In this document: piece after piece, positions 1 to 8,959 of the stretch
Position numbering within the stretch: position 1 is the first letter of the stretch
Layout: every line of letters begins with the position of its first letter
Source of the DNA: Vagococcus proximus
Lineage (GTDB): Bacteria > Bacillota > Bacilli > Lactobacillales > Vagococcaceae
Assembly: GCF_029143285.1 (NCBI RefSeq)
Contig: NZ_JAPDSH010000001.1
Location: forward strand, 492,866-556,865
Reading direction: 5' to 3'
Length of the DNA: 64,000 nucleotides
The notes under the pieces: model-generated
Databases searched by the model: none
Told to the model about the DNA's origin: nothing
What the model saw: only the letters and a program-made list of their open reading frames with translations
Position numbers and translations under genes: made by a program

Positions 1-1
1 T

Positions 2-670
2 TTAGGCCAGCATGGTTTTGCCAGAGATAGAGAATTTATGTTGGTAGAACAAACGGATAACTCATTAAAAGTGAATCTGAAGAGTGATGCAGTTAGCTTA
101 AAAGTGTACCCATTTGATTTTGAGCTTATCTTAACGTACACATTAAATGATAAAAATTTAACGTGTGATTACGAAGTGAAGAACACAGGGGATGAAACAA
201 TGTATTTTGGTATTGGAGGACACCCTGCTTTTAATATCCCTTTAGGTGGTCAAGGCTCTTTTGATGATTATTATTTTGAAATAAATGGTTCGGATGAATG
301 GACTGTTTATCCTTTAGAAGGTGCGTACATCAATAAAGAACAGTCTTATATTGAAAAGACACCAGATGAAATTCGAATTAATCGCGAATTATTTAAAGGT
401 GATGCTTTAGTATTCGGTACAAAAGGAAAACAAGAAATTAGTATTAAATCTGATTTAACGTCAGCAAGTGTTAAGTTGAGCTATGATGAGATGCCATTTG
501 TTGGATTATGGAGTCCTTATGCAAAAGAAGCACCATTTGTTTGTATTGAACCGTGGTGTGGTATTGCAGATACAACATGTGCATCAGGTGATTTATCCGA
601 AAAATTTGGAACGAACCGTTTAGAATCACAAGAAGTATTTACAAACGGCTATACAATATCTGTAAAGTAA
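2..670 (+). CDS. Aldose 1-epimerase-like protein (LacX type), 5' end outside window
   Basis: This is the C-terminal part of a galactose-mutarotase-fold protein of the LacX/YeaD-like family, which interconverts anomers of aldoses or binds sugar phosphates. The reading frame is open from base 2, and the residues GQHGFARDREF before the first internal Met are the conserved family HGFAR motif, so the true start lies upstream of the window. Other family signatures are GGHPAFNIPL and the C-terminal EPWCGIAD, which carries the usual catalytic acid. An intrinsic terminator follows directly. The substrate cannot be told from sequence. Confidence 0.85.
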   Translation, partial: LGQHGFARDREFMLVEQTDNSLKVNLKSDAVSLKVYPFDFELILTYTLNDKNLTCDYEVKNTGDETMYFGIGGHPAFNIPLGGQGSFDDYYFEINGSDEWTVYPLEGAYINKEQSYIEKTPDEIRINRELFKGDALVFGTKGKQEISIKSDLTSASVKLSYDEMPFVGLWSPYAKEAPFVCIEPWCGIADTTCASGDLSEKFGTNRLESQEVFTNGYTISVK

Positions 671-700
671 AAAGCAATCCCGTAATAGGGATTGCTTTTT
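669..700 (+). terminator. Intrinsic terminator after mutarotase-like gene
   Basis: A 12-bp stem (AAAAGCAATCCC with GGGATTGCTTTT) is followed by T residues. It is bidirectional in sequence and may also serve the converging alanine dehydrogenase gene. Confidence 0.85.
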
Positions 701-711
701 ATTTATTATAT

Positions 712-1824
712 TTAAACTAATTCAGGTGAAGCATTAAATGGTAGATCGAGAGCGGAAGCAACTGCTTCATTTGTAAGTGTGCCTTTATAAGTATTAAGTC
801 CTTTTTTAAGGACATCATTTGAATTTAATGCTTCTGCTAAACCTTTATTAGCAATTTGCAAGATATAAGGAATCGTAACATTTGTTAATGCTTGGGTAGC
901 TGTTTTAGGAACAGCGCCTGGCATATTGGCAACAGCATAATGTTGAACTCCTGACACATTATAGACTGGTTCGTCATGTGTTGTGATACGATCAATTGTT
1001 TCAAAAATACCACCTTGGTCAATTGCAATGTCAATAATAACAGAGTTTGGTTCCATTTGAGCAACCATCTCTTTTGTGACAAGGGTAGGTGCTTTGGCAC
1101 CAGGGATAAGAACAGCACCAATAACTAAATCGGCTGTCTTTATTGATTTTTCAATAGTAGCTGGCGTAGAGATTAAAGTTTGTACACGCCCGTTAAAAAG
1201 TTGTTCCAATTCAGCCAAGCGCGTAGCATTGACGTCTAAAATAGTTACGTTAGCACCCATCCCAACAGCAATTTCTGCTGCATGGTAACCAGAATGACCA
1301 CCACCAATGATGACAACATTACCTTTAGGTGTAGCTGTTGCACCGCTAAGTAGGACACCTTTACCACCATGAATGCTTTCTAAGTACTGAGCTCCAATTT
1401 GAATGGCTAAACGGCCAGCGATTTGACTCATAGGAACTAAAAGTGGTAGAGAATTATCTGGTAATTGAATCGTTTCGTAAGCAATCCCAGTTGTTTTAGA
1501 TTCTAATAGAGCATCTGTTAACTCTTTGTTTGGTGCTAAGTGAAGGTATGTGAATAAAATTAAATCTTCTCGTAAATAGTTGTATTCTTCTTTAAGAGGT
1601 TCTTTAACTTTAATAACCATATCTGATTGCCAAATTTTTTCGACATCAGCCGTTAATGTAGCACCAGCTGCTTCGTATTCCTCATCAAAATAACTTGCGT
1701 TAACTCCTGCATTTTTTTCGATTAGAACAGAATGACCTGCTCCGACTAAGTTACTAACTGATAGGGGTGTTAAACCGACACGACTTTCGTTGTTTTTAAT
1801 TTCTTTAGGTACACCTATTTGCAT
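712..1824 (-). CDS. ald: Alanine dehydrogenase
   Basis: This NAD-dependent enzyme oxidatively deaminates L-alanine to pyruvate and ammonia, or runs the reverse reaction, in the cytosol. At 370 residues it has the usual family length. The N-terminus MQIGVPKEIKNNESRVG is canonical. Lys74 (KVKEP) and His95 (YLHLAP) match the substrate-binding Lys and catalytic His of known alanine dehydrogenases. A Rossmann nucleotide site lies near residues 170-190 (IIGGGHSGYHAAE), with HS where many homologues have VV. It is a single gene with its own sigma-A promoter, converging on the mutarotase-like gene. Confidence 0.95.
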   Translation of the reverse strand: MQIGVPKEIKNNESRVGLTPLSVSNLVGAGHSVLIEKNAGVNASYFDEEYEAAGATLTADVEKIWQSDMVIKVKEPLKEEYNYLREDLILFTYLHLAPNKELTDALLESKTTGIAYETIQLPDNSLPLLVPMSQIAGRLAIQIGAQYLESIHGGKGVLLSGATATPKGNVVIIGGGHSGYHAAEIAVGMGANVTILDVNATRLAELEQLFNGRVQTLISTPATIEKSIKTADLVIGAVLIPGAKAPTLVTKEMVAQMEPNSVIIDIAIDQGGIFETIDRITTHDEPVYNVSGVQHYAVANMPGAVPKTATQALTNVTIPYILQIANKGLAEALNSNDVLKKGLNTYKGTLTNEAVASALDLPFNASPELV

Positions 1825-1861
1825 AATAAACCCAACTTTCTAATCAAATTTTAACAAACTA

Positions 1862-1890
1862 AGTATACCACTTAAAAACTAAATGCGCAA
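1862..1890 (-). promoter_or_regulatory. Sigma-A promoter of ald
   Basis: On the minus strand TTGCGC (1890-1885) and TATACT (1867-1862) are separated by 17 bases, about 40 bases upstream of the ald start codon. The rest of the 1825-2085 gap holds only the plsY terminator and AT-rich sequence. Confidence 0.7.
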
Positions 1891-2056
1891 AGATTCACAA
1901 TTTAATTAACGACAGATAATTAAAAAATAACACTGTATTGATGTATTTAGTTTGAAAAAACATATAAGAATAGGCTGTTTATCGAAACAAGACTTTTTAC
2001 AGCGCTTACATTAATAACTAACGTTAATTTTAAAAATAAAAAGTATTATTACTTTT

Positions 2057-2090
2057 ATAAAAAAAATAACCACTCCAATGAGTGATTATT
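2057..2090 (-). terminator. Intrinsic terminator of plsY
   Basis: On the minus strand AATAATCACTC, ATTG, GAGTGGTTATT is followed by a T run. The stem overlaps the last codons of plsY. Confidence 0.8.
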
Positions 2091-2718
2091 TCTTACGACT
2101 ATTTAAACCGAAGGGGACACGGCTTTCAGTACCGTTTAAAATACGTTTTATATTTTCTTTATGACGTAAAAATATAAACAGAGTCAGCCCTATTGCAATG
2201 GCGGTTAATAACCAGTCAAATTCAGGCAAAATAGTTGGCCAAAATTTTGGCAATAGCACAGTAGATAAGGTAATTAAAATAGCACTGATCATACTTGTTA
2301 GACTAACCATACTGGTGATAAGTAGTGAAATGATAAAAATACTAGCGGAATAAATAAAGAATAATGGCGAATAACCTAGCAGCATTCCAGCACTTGTCGC
2401 AACAGCCTTGCCTCCTTTAAAATTAGCGAATATCGGAAAGGTATGCCCTAATACAGCTGTAAGACCTATCCAAAGTGGGTTAATAGTTGTAATACCCATT
2501 AAGGTTGGCAAACATGTCGCTAATGTTCCTTTTAGAATATCCATAAGTAAAACAGCAGTACCAGCAGTTTTTCCTAAGACACGGTATGTATTTGTAGTGC
2601 CGGAACTGTGACTACCATAGTTACGAATATCTTTTTTGTAAAATAATTTTCCTATCCAAACCCCAGAAGGTATAGACCCTAACAAATAGCCAATCGCGAC
2701 CATTAAAACAATTTTCAT
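2086..2718 (-). CDS. plsY: Acyl-phosphate:glycerol-3-phosphate acyltransferase PlsY
   Basis: PlsY is an integral membrane enzyme that transfers an acyl group from acyl-phosphate to sn-glycerol-3-phosphate, the first step of phospholipid synthesis. The 210-residue sequence has several hydrophobic helices and the three family motifs: [10 protein letters not shown] near the N-terminus, [12 protein letters not shown] (usual form GSGNPGATNxxR), and [18 protein letters not shown]. The second motif is slightly divergent. In many Lactobacillales plsY lies next to parE-parC; here it is about 27 kb away, with the eut locus and other genes between. Confidence 0.93.
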   Translation of the reverse strand: MKIVLMVAIGYLLGSIPSGVWIGKLFYKKDIRNYGSHSSGTTNTYRVLGKTAGTAVLLMDILKGTLATCLPTLMGITTINPLWIGLTAVLGHTFPIFANFKGGKAVATSAGMLLGYSPLFFIYSASIFIISLLITSMVSLTSMISAILITLSTVLLPKFWPTILPEFDWLLTAIAIGLTLFIFLRHKENIKRILNGTESRVPFGLNSRKK

Positions 2719-2957
2719 ATAGTTGAACTCCTTTTGTTAAGCTAAAAGTTATTTTACCATGAATAACGACCTACCTCAATAAGCTAACGCTTGTTATATG
2801 AGTAAATAAGGGGATACGTTATATAAGTAAAAGGCTTTCTTACGATTTTCTAATATAACAATCAAATGCTTTACTATTAGTATAAAAGAGGGTAGAGTTT
2901 AAGGGGATAAATACCTTTTTTTGCATAAATACAAATTATAATATAGGAGGCTTTTTA

Positions 2958-4301
2958 ATGCCTGAGAAACAAAATGAATTGAAAAAAACGCTTGGTTTCA
3001 CCGTTGCTTTTTCAACTATCATCGGAATTGTCGTAGGATCAGGAATATTTTTCAAACCTTACGCTGTATTTAATGCAACAGGAGGAGCACCTGGTCTTGG
3101 TATGTTAGCGTGGTTACTTGCGGGACTACTATCCATTGCAGGAGCCTTAACTGCATCAGAAATAGCAGGGATGATACCTAAGACAGGAGGTATGGTGACC
3201 TACCTTCATGATATTTTTGGTAAAAAAGTGGGTTTCTTAGCTGGCTGGGTTGAATCAACATTGTATCAAACAGGATCAACAGCTGCAGCAGCTGTTGTAT
3301 TTGGTGTTCAGGCGGCTAGCTTACTGGGATTTGAACCAGGTGCCTATTGGCCGAAAGTCTTGATAGCGATTGGTATTATTGGGTTTTTAGCTTTCCTAAA
3401 TAATCTTGGAGCTAAGACAAGTGGTTGGATTCAAACGGTTGCAGTGGTTTGTAAGCTCATCCCTTTAATAACTATTGTCATTGTGAGTTTTGTAAAAGGG
3501 ACGGGTAATGATGTTTTAACACCGCTTCTCGGACCAGACCTAAACCCGGCTAAAGCTTTTTCTTTAGCGTTACTAGCCGCGCTATTTGCTTTTGATGGCT
3601 GGATGGGTGTTGGTATGATTGCAGGTGAAATGAAGAATCCAGGAAGAGACCTTCCACGAGCGCTAATTCTTGGGATGGGAACGGTATCGTTAATCTATAT
3701 TGTCATGAATGTGGCTTATCTTTGGGTAATGCCCGCCAGTGAATTAATGCTTACTGAGACACCAGCTGCTGATGTTTCTCGTGTGTTATTCGGAGAGCGT
3801 GGGGGGCAATTCGTTTCGATTGGGATTTTAGTTTCCGTTTTTGGTGGCGTAAATGGTTATGTATTTACGGCAGCACGTTCGACGTTTACTTTGGCACAAA
3901 GTAATCGAATTCCATTAAGTAAAACGTTACAAAAAGTAAATAAAAATGGCGTGCCAGCTAATGCTACATGGTATATCTTCATTGTATCAAGTTTATTTTG
4001 TTTAACTGGTAAATATGATTTATTAACTGATTTATCAACATTTATGATTTGGAATTTTTATGTGTTAACATTTTATGGTGTCATTAAGTTAAGGCGAGAA
4101 CAACCAGATGCTTATAGACCTTACAAAGTCCCTTTATATCCTTTCATCCCAATAATTGCGATGTTGGGTGGGTCCTATGTTGTCATTAGTACAATCATAA
4201 GCCAATTCCCAAAAGCAGTAGTTGGATTCGGAATTATGTTAGTAGGTCTTCCGATCTATGCTTATTATGAGAATAAAGAGAAAAAACAAACTATAGATTA
4301 G
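2958..4301 (+). CDS. APC-family amino acid permease
   Basis: This is a 447-residue polytopic membrane protein with about 12 predicted helices. The TM1 unwound motif GSGIFFKP and the adjacent GGAPGLG place it in the amino acid-polyamine-organocation superfamily, LAT/SteT-like branch. It probably moves amino acids by exchange or proton symport; the substrate is not readable. ATG follows AGGAGG with good spacing. It stands alone and ends in a terminator before the cobalamin riboswitch, so a functional link to B12 uptake is not implied. Confidence 0.88.
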   Translation: MPEKQNELKKTLGFTVAFSTIIGIVVGSGIFFKPYAVFNATGGAPGLGMLAWLLAGLLSIAGALTASEIAGMIPKTGGMVTYLHDIFGKKVGFLAGWVESTLYQTGSTAAAAVVFGVQAASLLGFEPGAYWPKVLIAIGIIGFLAFLNNLGAKTSGWIQTVAVVCKLIPLITIVIVSFVKGTGNDVLTPLLGPDLNPAKAFSLALLAALFAFDGWMGVGMIAGEMKNPGRDLPRALILGMGTVSLIYIVMNVAYLWVMPASELMLTETPAADVSRVLFGERGGQFVSIGILVSVFGGVNGYVFTAARSTFTLAQSNRIPLSKTLQKVNKNGVPANATWYIFIVSSLFCLTGKYDLLTDLSTFMIWNFYVLTFYGVIKLRREQPDAYRPYKVPLYPFIPIIAMLGGSYVVISTIISQFPKAVVGFGIMLVGLPIYAYYENKEKKQTID

Positions 4302-4315
4302 TTTGTTTTTTTTTT
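4281..4315 (+). terminator. Intrinsic terminator of APC permease gene
   Basis: AAAAAACAAACTA pairs with TTAGTTTGTTTTTT across TAGA and leads into a run of T; the stem overlaps the end of the coding region. Confidence 0.8.
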
Positions 4316-4331
4316 ACTGCTTTTATTGATA

Positions 4332-4360
4332 TTGTACTTTTGTTAAGAGTAAGGTAGAAT
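4332..4360 (+). promoter_or_regulatory. Sigma-A promoter of the cobalamin-uptake operon
   Basis: TTGTAC (4332-4337) and TAGAAT (4355-4360) are separated by exactly 17 bases, placing transcription start about 30-40 bases before the riboswitch aptamer. Confidence 0.6.
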
Positions 4361-4397
4361 AAGGTGCATTATAAAAATTGAATGTATTACTTTTTTG

Positions 4398-4596
4398 ATA
4401 TATTAGCAAACGGTTACACGTTATGCTTCAATGGAAGTTGGTTTAAATCCAACACTGTCCCCGCAACTGTGTTAGTAATCTCATTACTTAAGTCAGGAAC
4501 ATTGCCGTATATTAAAAAACACTTTTTCGGGAGTAAAAAGGTGGCTTGTTTTACTGTATGCCACTGACTTGATTTGTTAGTGGCTTTTTTTATTTT
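4398..4596 (+). promoter_or_regulatory. Cobalamin riboswitch with terminator expression platform
   Basis: The conserved core GGAAGTTGGTTTAAATCC, the segment ACTGTCCCCGCAACTGT and the B12-box-like AAGTCAGGAACATTGCCG (4490-4507) identify a cobalamin aptamer. About 50 bases further on, GCCACTGAC pairs with GTTAGTGGC (4559-4582, one G-T pair) followed by seven T, an intrinsic terminator. The predicted logic is premature termination when B12 is plentiful. A 61-codon frame across this RNA is not a gene. Confidence 0.93.
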
Positions 4597-4615
4597 GTTT
4601 GGAAGGAATGAGGTT

Positions 4616-5548
4616 ATGAGAAGTGAACATCAGAAAGATGACACTGTTTTATCTTTCTACCATCCTGTATTGTTACTAAGTTATTATTGTTTAGTTCTGT
4701 TAACAACGATGTTCACAGATAATCCATTAGTTCGAGGTATAAGTTTTTTAGGTGCAATGTGTGCATGCTGGCTTGTACTGGAGAAAGATTTATTTTACAA
4801 AAATATTAAACTAGGGAGTTTGATGGTTTTTGTAGCGACATTATCCAATTTTTTGTTCGTACATCGTGGTGCGACAATTCTTTATATTTTAAAATTTCGA
4901 TTGTTTGAAAAAAATTATAGGTATCTTTTCACCTTGGAATCTATCGTGTACGGGGCATCCTTCGGTTTAATGATGTTTGCGATGTTATTGTGGTTTCAGT
5001 CACTAAATAAAGTTTTAACCACAGAAAAAGTAACCTTTTTATTTGGTAGACTTTTACCTAAGCTTGCCTTAGTGCTATCGATGGTTATGCGCTTCTTACC
5101 CATGTATCAAAGTCAGATGCGAACTATTCAACAAGCTCAAGAAGGGTTAGGACAATCTTTTTCTGGCTCAGTGAAAGAAAAAGCGACAAAGGGAACGCTT
5201 GTCCTGGGGAGTCTTTTCTCGTGGGCGCTAGAAAATGCAATCGAAACATCTGATTCTATGAATGCGAGAGGTTTTGGTATGAAGGGTAGAACAAATTTTT
5301 CGATTTTCAAATGGAGAGGACGAGACATGTCATTTCTATTTATTCTTTTCTTAGCAGGCTGTGGTATAAGCTATTCGATGCTACATCAAAGTTTTAAATT
5401 TACCTATTACTCGCATTTACGTTTTTTACAAGAAAATCAATTAACGAGTATGGTAGGATACGGTTTTATTAGTATCACTTTTTTGATGCCTATACTTGTC
5501 GAAGTAAAGGAGTGGCTTAGATGGAAATTCTTACAGTCGAAAATTTAA
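4616..5548 (+). CDS. ECF transporter transmembrane component EcfT (cobalamin uptake)
   Basis: EcfT is the membrane scaffold of energy-coupling-factor vitamin transporters, linking the ATPases to the substrate-binding S component. The 310-residue protein has N- and C-terminal hydrophobic helices and the coupling-helix motif NARGFGMKGR typical of EcfT. The ATG at 4616 was chosen because a TTG 14 codons upstream lies inside the riboswitch terminator, while this ATG follows GGAAGG/GAGG. It overlaps the next gene by 28 bases. Being a dedicated copy under a B12 riboswitch, it is likely specific for cobalamin or a precursor. Confidence 0.88.
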   Translation: MRSEHQKDDTVLSFYHPVLLLSYYCLVLLTTMFTDNPLVRGISFLGAMCACWLVLEKDLFYKNIKLGSLMVFVATLSNFLFVHRGATILYILKFRLFEKNYRYLFTLESIVYGASFGLMMFAMLLWFQSLNKVLTTEKVTFLFGRLLPKLALVLSMVMRFLPMYQSQMRTIQQAQEGLGQSFSGSVKEKATKGTLVLGSLFSWALENAIETSDSMNARGFGMKGRTNFSIFKWRGRDMSFLFILFLAGCGISYSMLHQSFKFTYYSHLRFLQENQLTSMVGYGFISITFLMPILVEVKEWLRWKFLQSKI

Positions 5549-7215
5549 GTTTTAGTTATCCAGGGAAGTCTGGACGAGTTTTAAATAATATTAATATGAG
5601 TATTAATCAAGGCGATTTTGTAGTAATAACAGGTGATTCTGGCAGTGGAAAGAGTACCTTATTACGATTACTAAAGCGTGAATTAGCTCCTCATGGAAAA
5701 AAAGAAGGCAGCATTAGTTTTAAAGGTCAAGGTGTCGAGTCTATGAGCGACTTTGATTCTGCTTCTAAAATAGGTTTTGTGATGCAAAATCCGGATAATC
5801 AAATTGTAACGGATAAGGTGTGGAGTGAATTAGCCTTTGGATTAGAAAATTTAGGTCTTCCTCCCCAAGTAATAAGGAGTCGGGTTGGAGAAATGGCCAA
5901 TTATTTTGGCATTCATTCGTGGTTTAGAAAAAATACTACCGATCTTTCCGGAGGTCAAAAGCAACTTTTAAATTTAGCGTCTATTATTGTCATGCAGCCT
6001 GACGTTTTAATTTTAGATGAACCTACAGCTCAGTTGGATCCAATAGCAGCTTCTGATTTTATTAAAACTGTTTACCAACTTAATCAAGAAATGGGAATTA
6101 CGGTCATAATGGTTGAACACCGTTTGGAAGAGGTTTTTTCATTAGCCTCATCGGTTGTTTGGTTAGACGAAGGTAAGCTTGGTTTTAAAGGAACGCCCGA
6201 TCAATTTGCCTCTCAACGTAATTTTTATAAAAAAGGTTCTAAAGTAGCATTATCTTTACCCGTATCAGTAAGACTTTTTCATTCGTTAAATGGAGAGGGG
6301 AAAATACCTTTAAATAATAGAGAAGGCATCCACTTCTTTGAAGACTATTTTTCGAAGACACCAGAGTTACTCATAGAAGAACCGAAAAAGTACGATAGGA
6401 ATACTTCAGAAATCATCGCTAGGATGAAAAATGTTTGGTTCAGATATTCGAAGAAATCAGAAGATATTTTATCTGCAGTTGACCTTACAATTTATAAACA
6501 AGATGTATTCTGTTTGTTGGGAGGTAACGGCTCAGGCAAGAGTACACTGATGAAAGTTTTAGCGGGTTTGGAACAACCGTATGAAGGCTCCGTAAAGTTA
6601 TTTGGACAGAAAAATAGTTTTATGAAAAAACAAGGGTCTTACCGTAATAAGATAGCGGTTTTACCACAAAATCCGCTATCACTTTTTACAGAGGAAACGG
6701 TTGGTCAAGACTACGCAAGTCAATATGAGATGATGGGATTTTCGAAAACGGACTATTGCTCTAAGCTATCGGAAGTGTCTGACTTATTGAAAATCAGTCA
6801 TTTAATAGAGTACTCACCGTATGATTTGAGTGGTGGTGAACAACAATTGGTGGGGTTAGGGAAGTTATTACTAATGAATCCAGAATTTTTATTATTGGAT
6901 GAACCGACTAAAGGATTAGATGCAGCTGCTAAAAACAACTTAGGTATACTATTTAAAGAATTAAAGAAAAAAGGTGTAACGATTTTTATTGTGACACATG
7001 ATGTGGATTTTGCTGCACAGTTTGCAACGCAATGCGCGTTGTACTTTGATCATCAAGTTATTTCGTTAAATGATCCTACTAGCTTTTTCTCTACAAATTA
7101 TTTTTATACAACAGCTACTAATAAAATGGTTAGAAAGTATTTGCCAAAAGCTATTAGACTAGAAGATGTTCTATCGGCGGTGGGAATAGAGGGGGGCTCT
7201 AATGAAAGACTATAG
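5521..7215 (+). CDS. Fused double ABC ATPase of an ECF transporter (EcfA1-EcfA2)
   Basis: This 564-residue protein joins two ABC nucleotide-binding domains in one chain. Domain 1 (about 1-240) has GDSGSGKST, the Q-loop MQNPDNQIV, LSGGQKQ and the Walker B segment ILDEPTAQLDP. Domain 2 (about 300-530) has GGNGSGKST, LPQNPLSLF, LSGGEQQ and LLLDEPTKGLDA. Both sites look intact. It powers S-component toppling in the membrane complex with EcfT. The ATG lies 28 bases inside ecfT, and the next gene starts 14 bases before this one stops, so all three are translationally coupled. Confidence 0.9.
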   Translation: MEILTVENLSFSYPGKSGRVLNNINMSINQGDFVVITGDSGSGKSTLLRLLKRELAPHGKKEGSISFKGQGVESMSDFDSASKIGFVMQNPDNQIVTDKVWSELAFGLENLGLPPQVIRSRVGEMANYFGIHSWFRKNTTDLSGGQKQLLNLASIIVMQPDVLILDEPTAQLDPIAASDFIKTVYQLNQEMGITVIMVEHRLEEVFSLASSVVWLDEGKLGFKGTPDQFASQRNFYKKGSKVALSLPVSVRLFHSLNGEGKIPLNNREGIHFFEDYFSKTPELLIEEPKKYDRNTSEIIARMKNVWFRYSKKSEDILSAVDLTIYKQDVFCLLGGNGSGKSTLMKVLAGLEQPYEGSVKLFGQKNSFMKKQGSYRNKIAVLPQNPLSLFTEETVGQDYASQYEMMGFSKTDYCSKLSEVSDLLKISHLIEYSPYDLSGGEQQLVGLGKLLLMNPEFLLLDEPTKGLDAAAKNNLGILFKELKKKGVTIFIVTHDVDFAAQFATQCALYFDHQVISLNDPTSFFSTNYFYTTATNKMVRKYLPKAIRLEDVLSAVGIEGGSNERL

Positions 7216-7903
7216 GATGAGATATGTATCCTCGCTTCTTTATCTAATTGGAATTCCTTTAATCATCGTATTTGGTTACACTATTTTAGAGAACAGAATG
7301 TACAATCTTATTTCGATGCTTGTGGTAGTGATACTGCTACTCCCTTTTTTCTTCTCATTTGAAAAAAAAGAAAGTACTTCAAGAGAATTAGTATTATTAT
7401 CTGTGATGGTATCACTAGCAGTTTTAAGTAGAATGGCTTTTTTCTTTCTACCGGGTATGAACCCAATGGCAGCAATTGCTATTATTTCAGGTATATATCT
7501 AGGCAAAGATTTTGGATTTATGATTGGGGCATTGTCGCCACTAATTTCTAATATGTTATTCACACAAGGCCCATGGACACCTTTTCAAATGTTTGCCTAT
7601 GGCTTTGTTGGTTTTTTAGCAGGGCTTCCATTTATCGCAAAATACGCAAAAGAGAAACAGTGGCTACTTTGGTTGCTAGGTATTTTGTTAGGTTGTTTAT
7701 TTTCAGGCATGATGGATGTTTGGACGGTATTATCTGCAGATGGGGTTTTTACAATTAAACGTTATTTGATGATTATTTTGCAATCGTTCCCTATGACGGT
7801 AAATTATATTATTGCTAATATTTTATTTTTATCAGTATTAAATCGCCCGATGGGAGATCGAATTGAGCGCATTAAACAAAAGTATGGTATTGAAGTTGGT
7901 TAA
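7202..7903 (+). CDS. ECF transporter S component, probably cobalamin-specific (CbrT-like)
   Basis: This 233-residue membrane protein has about six helices. The central stretch PGMNPMAAIAIISGIYLGKDFG followed by a conserved LSPLISN segment is typical of ECF S components. It follows ecfT-ecfA with a 14-base overlap, and the operon starts at a cobalamin riboswitch, so the cargo is inferred to be cobalamin or cobinamide. The inference rests on regulation and context, not on a recognised B12-contact residue. Confidence 0.78.
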   Translation: MKDYRMRYVSSLLYLIGIPLIIVFGYTILENRMYNLISMLVVVILLLPFFFSFEKKESTSRELVLLSVMVSLAVLSRMAFFFLPGMNPMAAIAIISGIYLGKDFGFMIGALSPLISNMLFTQGPWTPFQMFAYGFVGFLAGLPFIAKYAKEKQWLLWLLGILLGCLFSGMMDVWTVLSADGVFTIKRYLMIILQSFPMTVNYIIANILFLSVLNRPMGDRIERIKQKYGIEVG

Positions 7904-7938
7904 CAACTTTATATAAAAAAATTAAAGGAGTAGTGATT

Positions 7939-8364
7939 ATGAAAACAATGAAAAAATTAATGGCTGTAATGGTATTAGGATTAGTATTAACAGGGTGTTC
8001 TGCAGGCGGATCAGATAAGAAAACTGAAAACTCACAAGCGAAAACTGAGGAAACGAGCAATAAAAAAGCTGAGAATGAGCAAAAAGCGACAATTCAAGTG
8101 ATTGTTGATGACAAAGAAGAAGCGAAAAAAGAAGTAACTTTTGAAGAGGGTCAATCATTAGCAGAAGTTATGGATGCTAACTTTGATATGGCAGACGACA
8201 ATGGCATGGTATCATCTATTGATGGGCATGAACAAAATGTAGATGACAATAAATATTGGTTATTTGATATCAATGGTAAACCGGCAACTAAAGGGGCATC
8301 TGATACTGAACTAAAAACAGGCGATGAAGTTGCTTGGAAATTAAATAAATTAGAAATGAAATAA
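7939..8364 (+). CDS. Lipoprotein with transcobalamin-like DUF4430 domain
   Basis: This is a secreted lipoprotein of 141 residues. A signal peptide ends in lipobox LTGC with lipidated Cys20, followed by a Lys/Glu-rich linker (about 25-50). A C-terminal domain (about 52-141, TIQVIVDD to KLNKLEMK) fits the DUF4430 fold, which resembles the C-terminal domain of animal transcobalamin/intrinsic factor; KYWLFDINGK matches the usual YWxxxxNG signature. The ATG at 7939 is preferred because AAAGGAG is eight bases upstream; a GTG two codons earlier is too close. As last gene of the riboswitch operon it may capture B12 at the cell surface for the ECF transporter. Confidence 0.8.
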   Translation: MKTMKKLMAVMVLGLVLTGCSAGGSDKKTENSQAKTEETSNKKAENEQKATIQVIVDDKEEAKKEVTFEEGQSLAEVMDANFDMADDNGMVSSIDGHEQNVDDNKYWLFDINGKPATKGASDTELKTGDEVAWKLNKLEMK

Positions 8365-8400
8365 AAAAAAGGAGCTAACTTTAAAGTTAGCTCCTTTTTT
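8365..8400. terminator. Bidirectional terminator between B12-uptake operon and pduT
   Basis: GGAGCTAAC, TTTAA/A, GTTAGCTCC sits between A and T runs, so it can end transcription from both converging operons. Confidence 0.88.
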
Positions 8401-8404
8401 ATGA

Positions 8405-8959
8405 TTAAAATACCAAGCTGTTAACTAATTCTGGTCTAGGATTAGGTAAAACGATATGATTGATAATCATAGCTTCTTCTTTAGCCCCTTCAACTCCAGC
8501 ATCAACAGCTGCTCTGACAGAATCGACATCACCAGTTAATACAACAAATGATTTTCCGGCAATTCCAGTTCCTAATTGTAAACTAATCAGGTCAACATCA
8601 GCTGCTTTGACAGCAAAATCAGCTGCAATGATAGAGCCTGCTGCTGAATAATATTCAATAGCACCCACAGCTGACATGTTATCTGGAACATGAGTCATGC
8701 TGATTGCTGTGATTACTTTCGGATCAATACGTGGAATAGTCAGTTTACCCACAACATGCATACCACCGATACGTGTTCCTTCTTCAATCGAACGTTCGAC
8801 GGAATCGACACGACCTGATATGATGATATAATATTTCCCTGGACAACTTGCTTTAGCTGAGATTAACTGACAATCTGCAGCTTTGAGCATAAAGTCAACT
8901 GCTTCGATTCCTTTTGCAATACTATTTAATTCTAAAAATCCTAATGTATCTATAGCCAT
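8405..8959 (-). CDS. pduT: PduT-like tandem-BMC shell protein with predicted Fe-S cluster site
   Basis: This trimeric-type (BMC-T) microcompartment shell protein of 184 residues contains two BMC domains (about 4-85 and 95-180). Cys39 in the pore-loop segment ASCPGKYY matches the cysteine (Cys38 in Citrobacter PduT) that holds a [4Fe-4S] cluster at the trimer axis, thought to carry electrons across the shell. Its ATG overlaps the pduS stop by one base (TAATG), so the two are coupled. In pdu loci PduT works with PduS; here the partner enzymes belong to an eut locus. Confidence 0.9.
   Translation of the reverse strand: MAIDTLGFLELNSIAKGIEAVDFMLKAADCQLISAKASCPGKYYIIISGRVDSVERSIEEGTRIGGMHVVGKLTIPRIDPKVITAISMTHVPDNMSAVGAIEYYSAAGSIIAADFAVKAADVDLISLQLGTGIAGKSFVVLTGDVDSVRAAVDAGVEGAKEEAMIINHIVLPNPRPELVNSLVF

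Noticed and set aside
1997..2011. cre-like sequence upstream of ald
   Set aside because: It matches 14 of 15 positions on the minus strand but lies more than 100 bases upstream of the ald promoter, with no better-placed partner, so I do not assign it a role.
4382..4567. 61-codon open frame before ecfT
   Set aside because: It lies entirely in the cobalamin riboswitch and its terminator; the RNA explains the sequence and the frame has no ribosome site.
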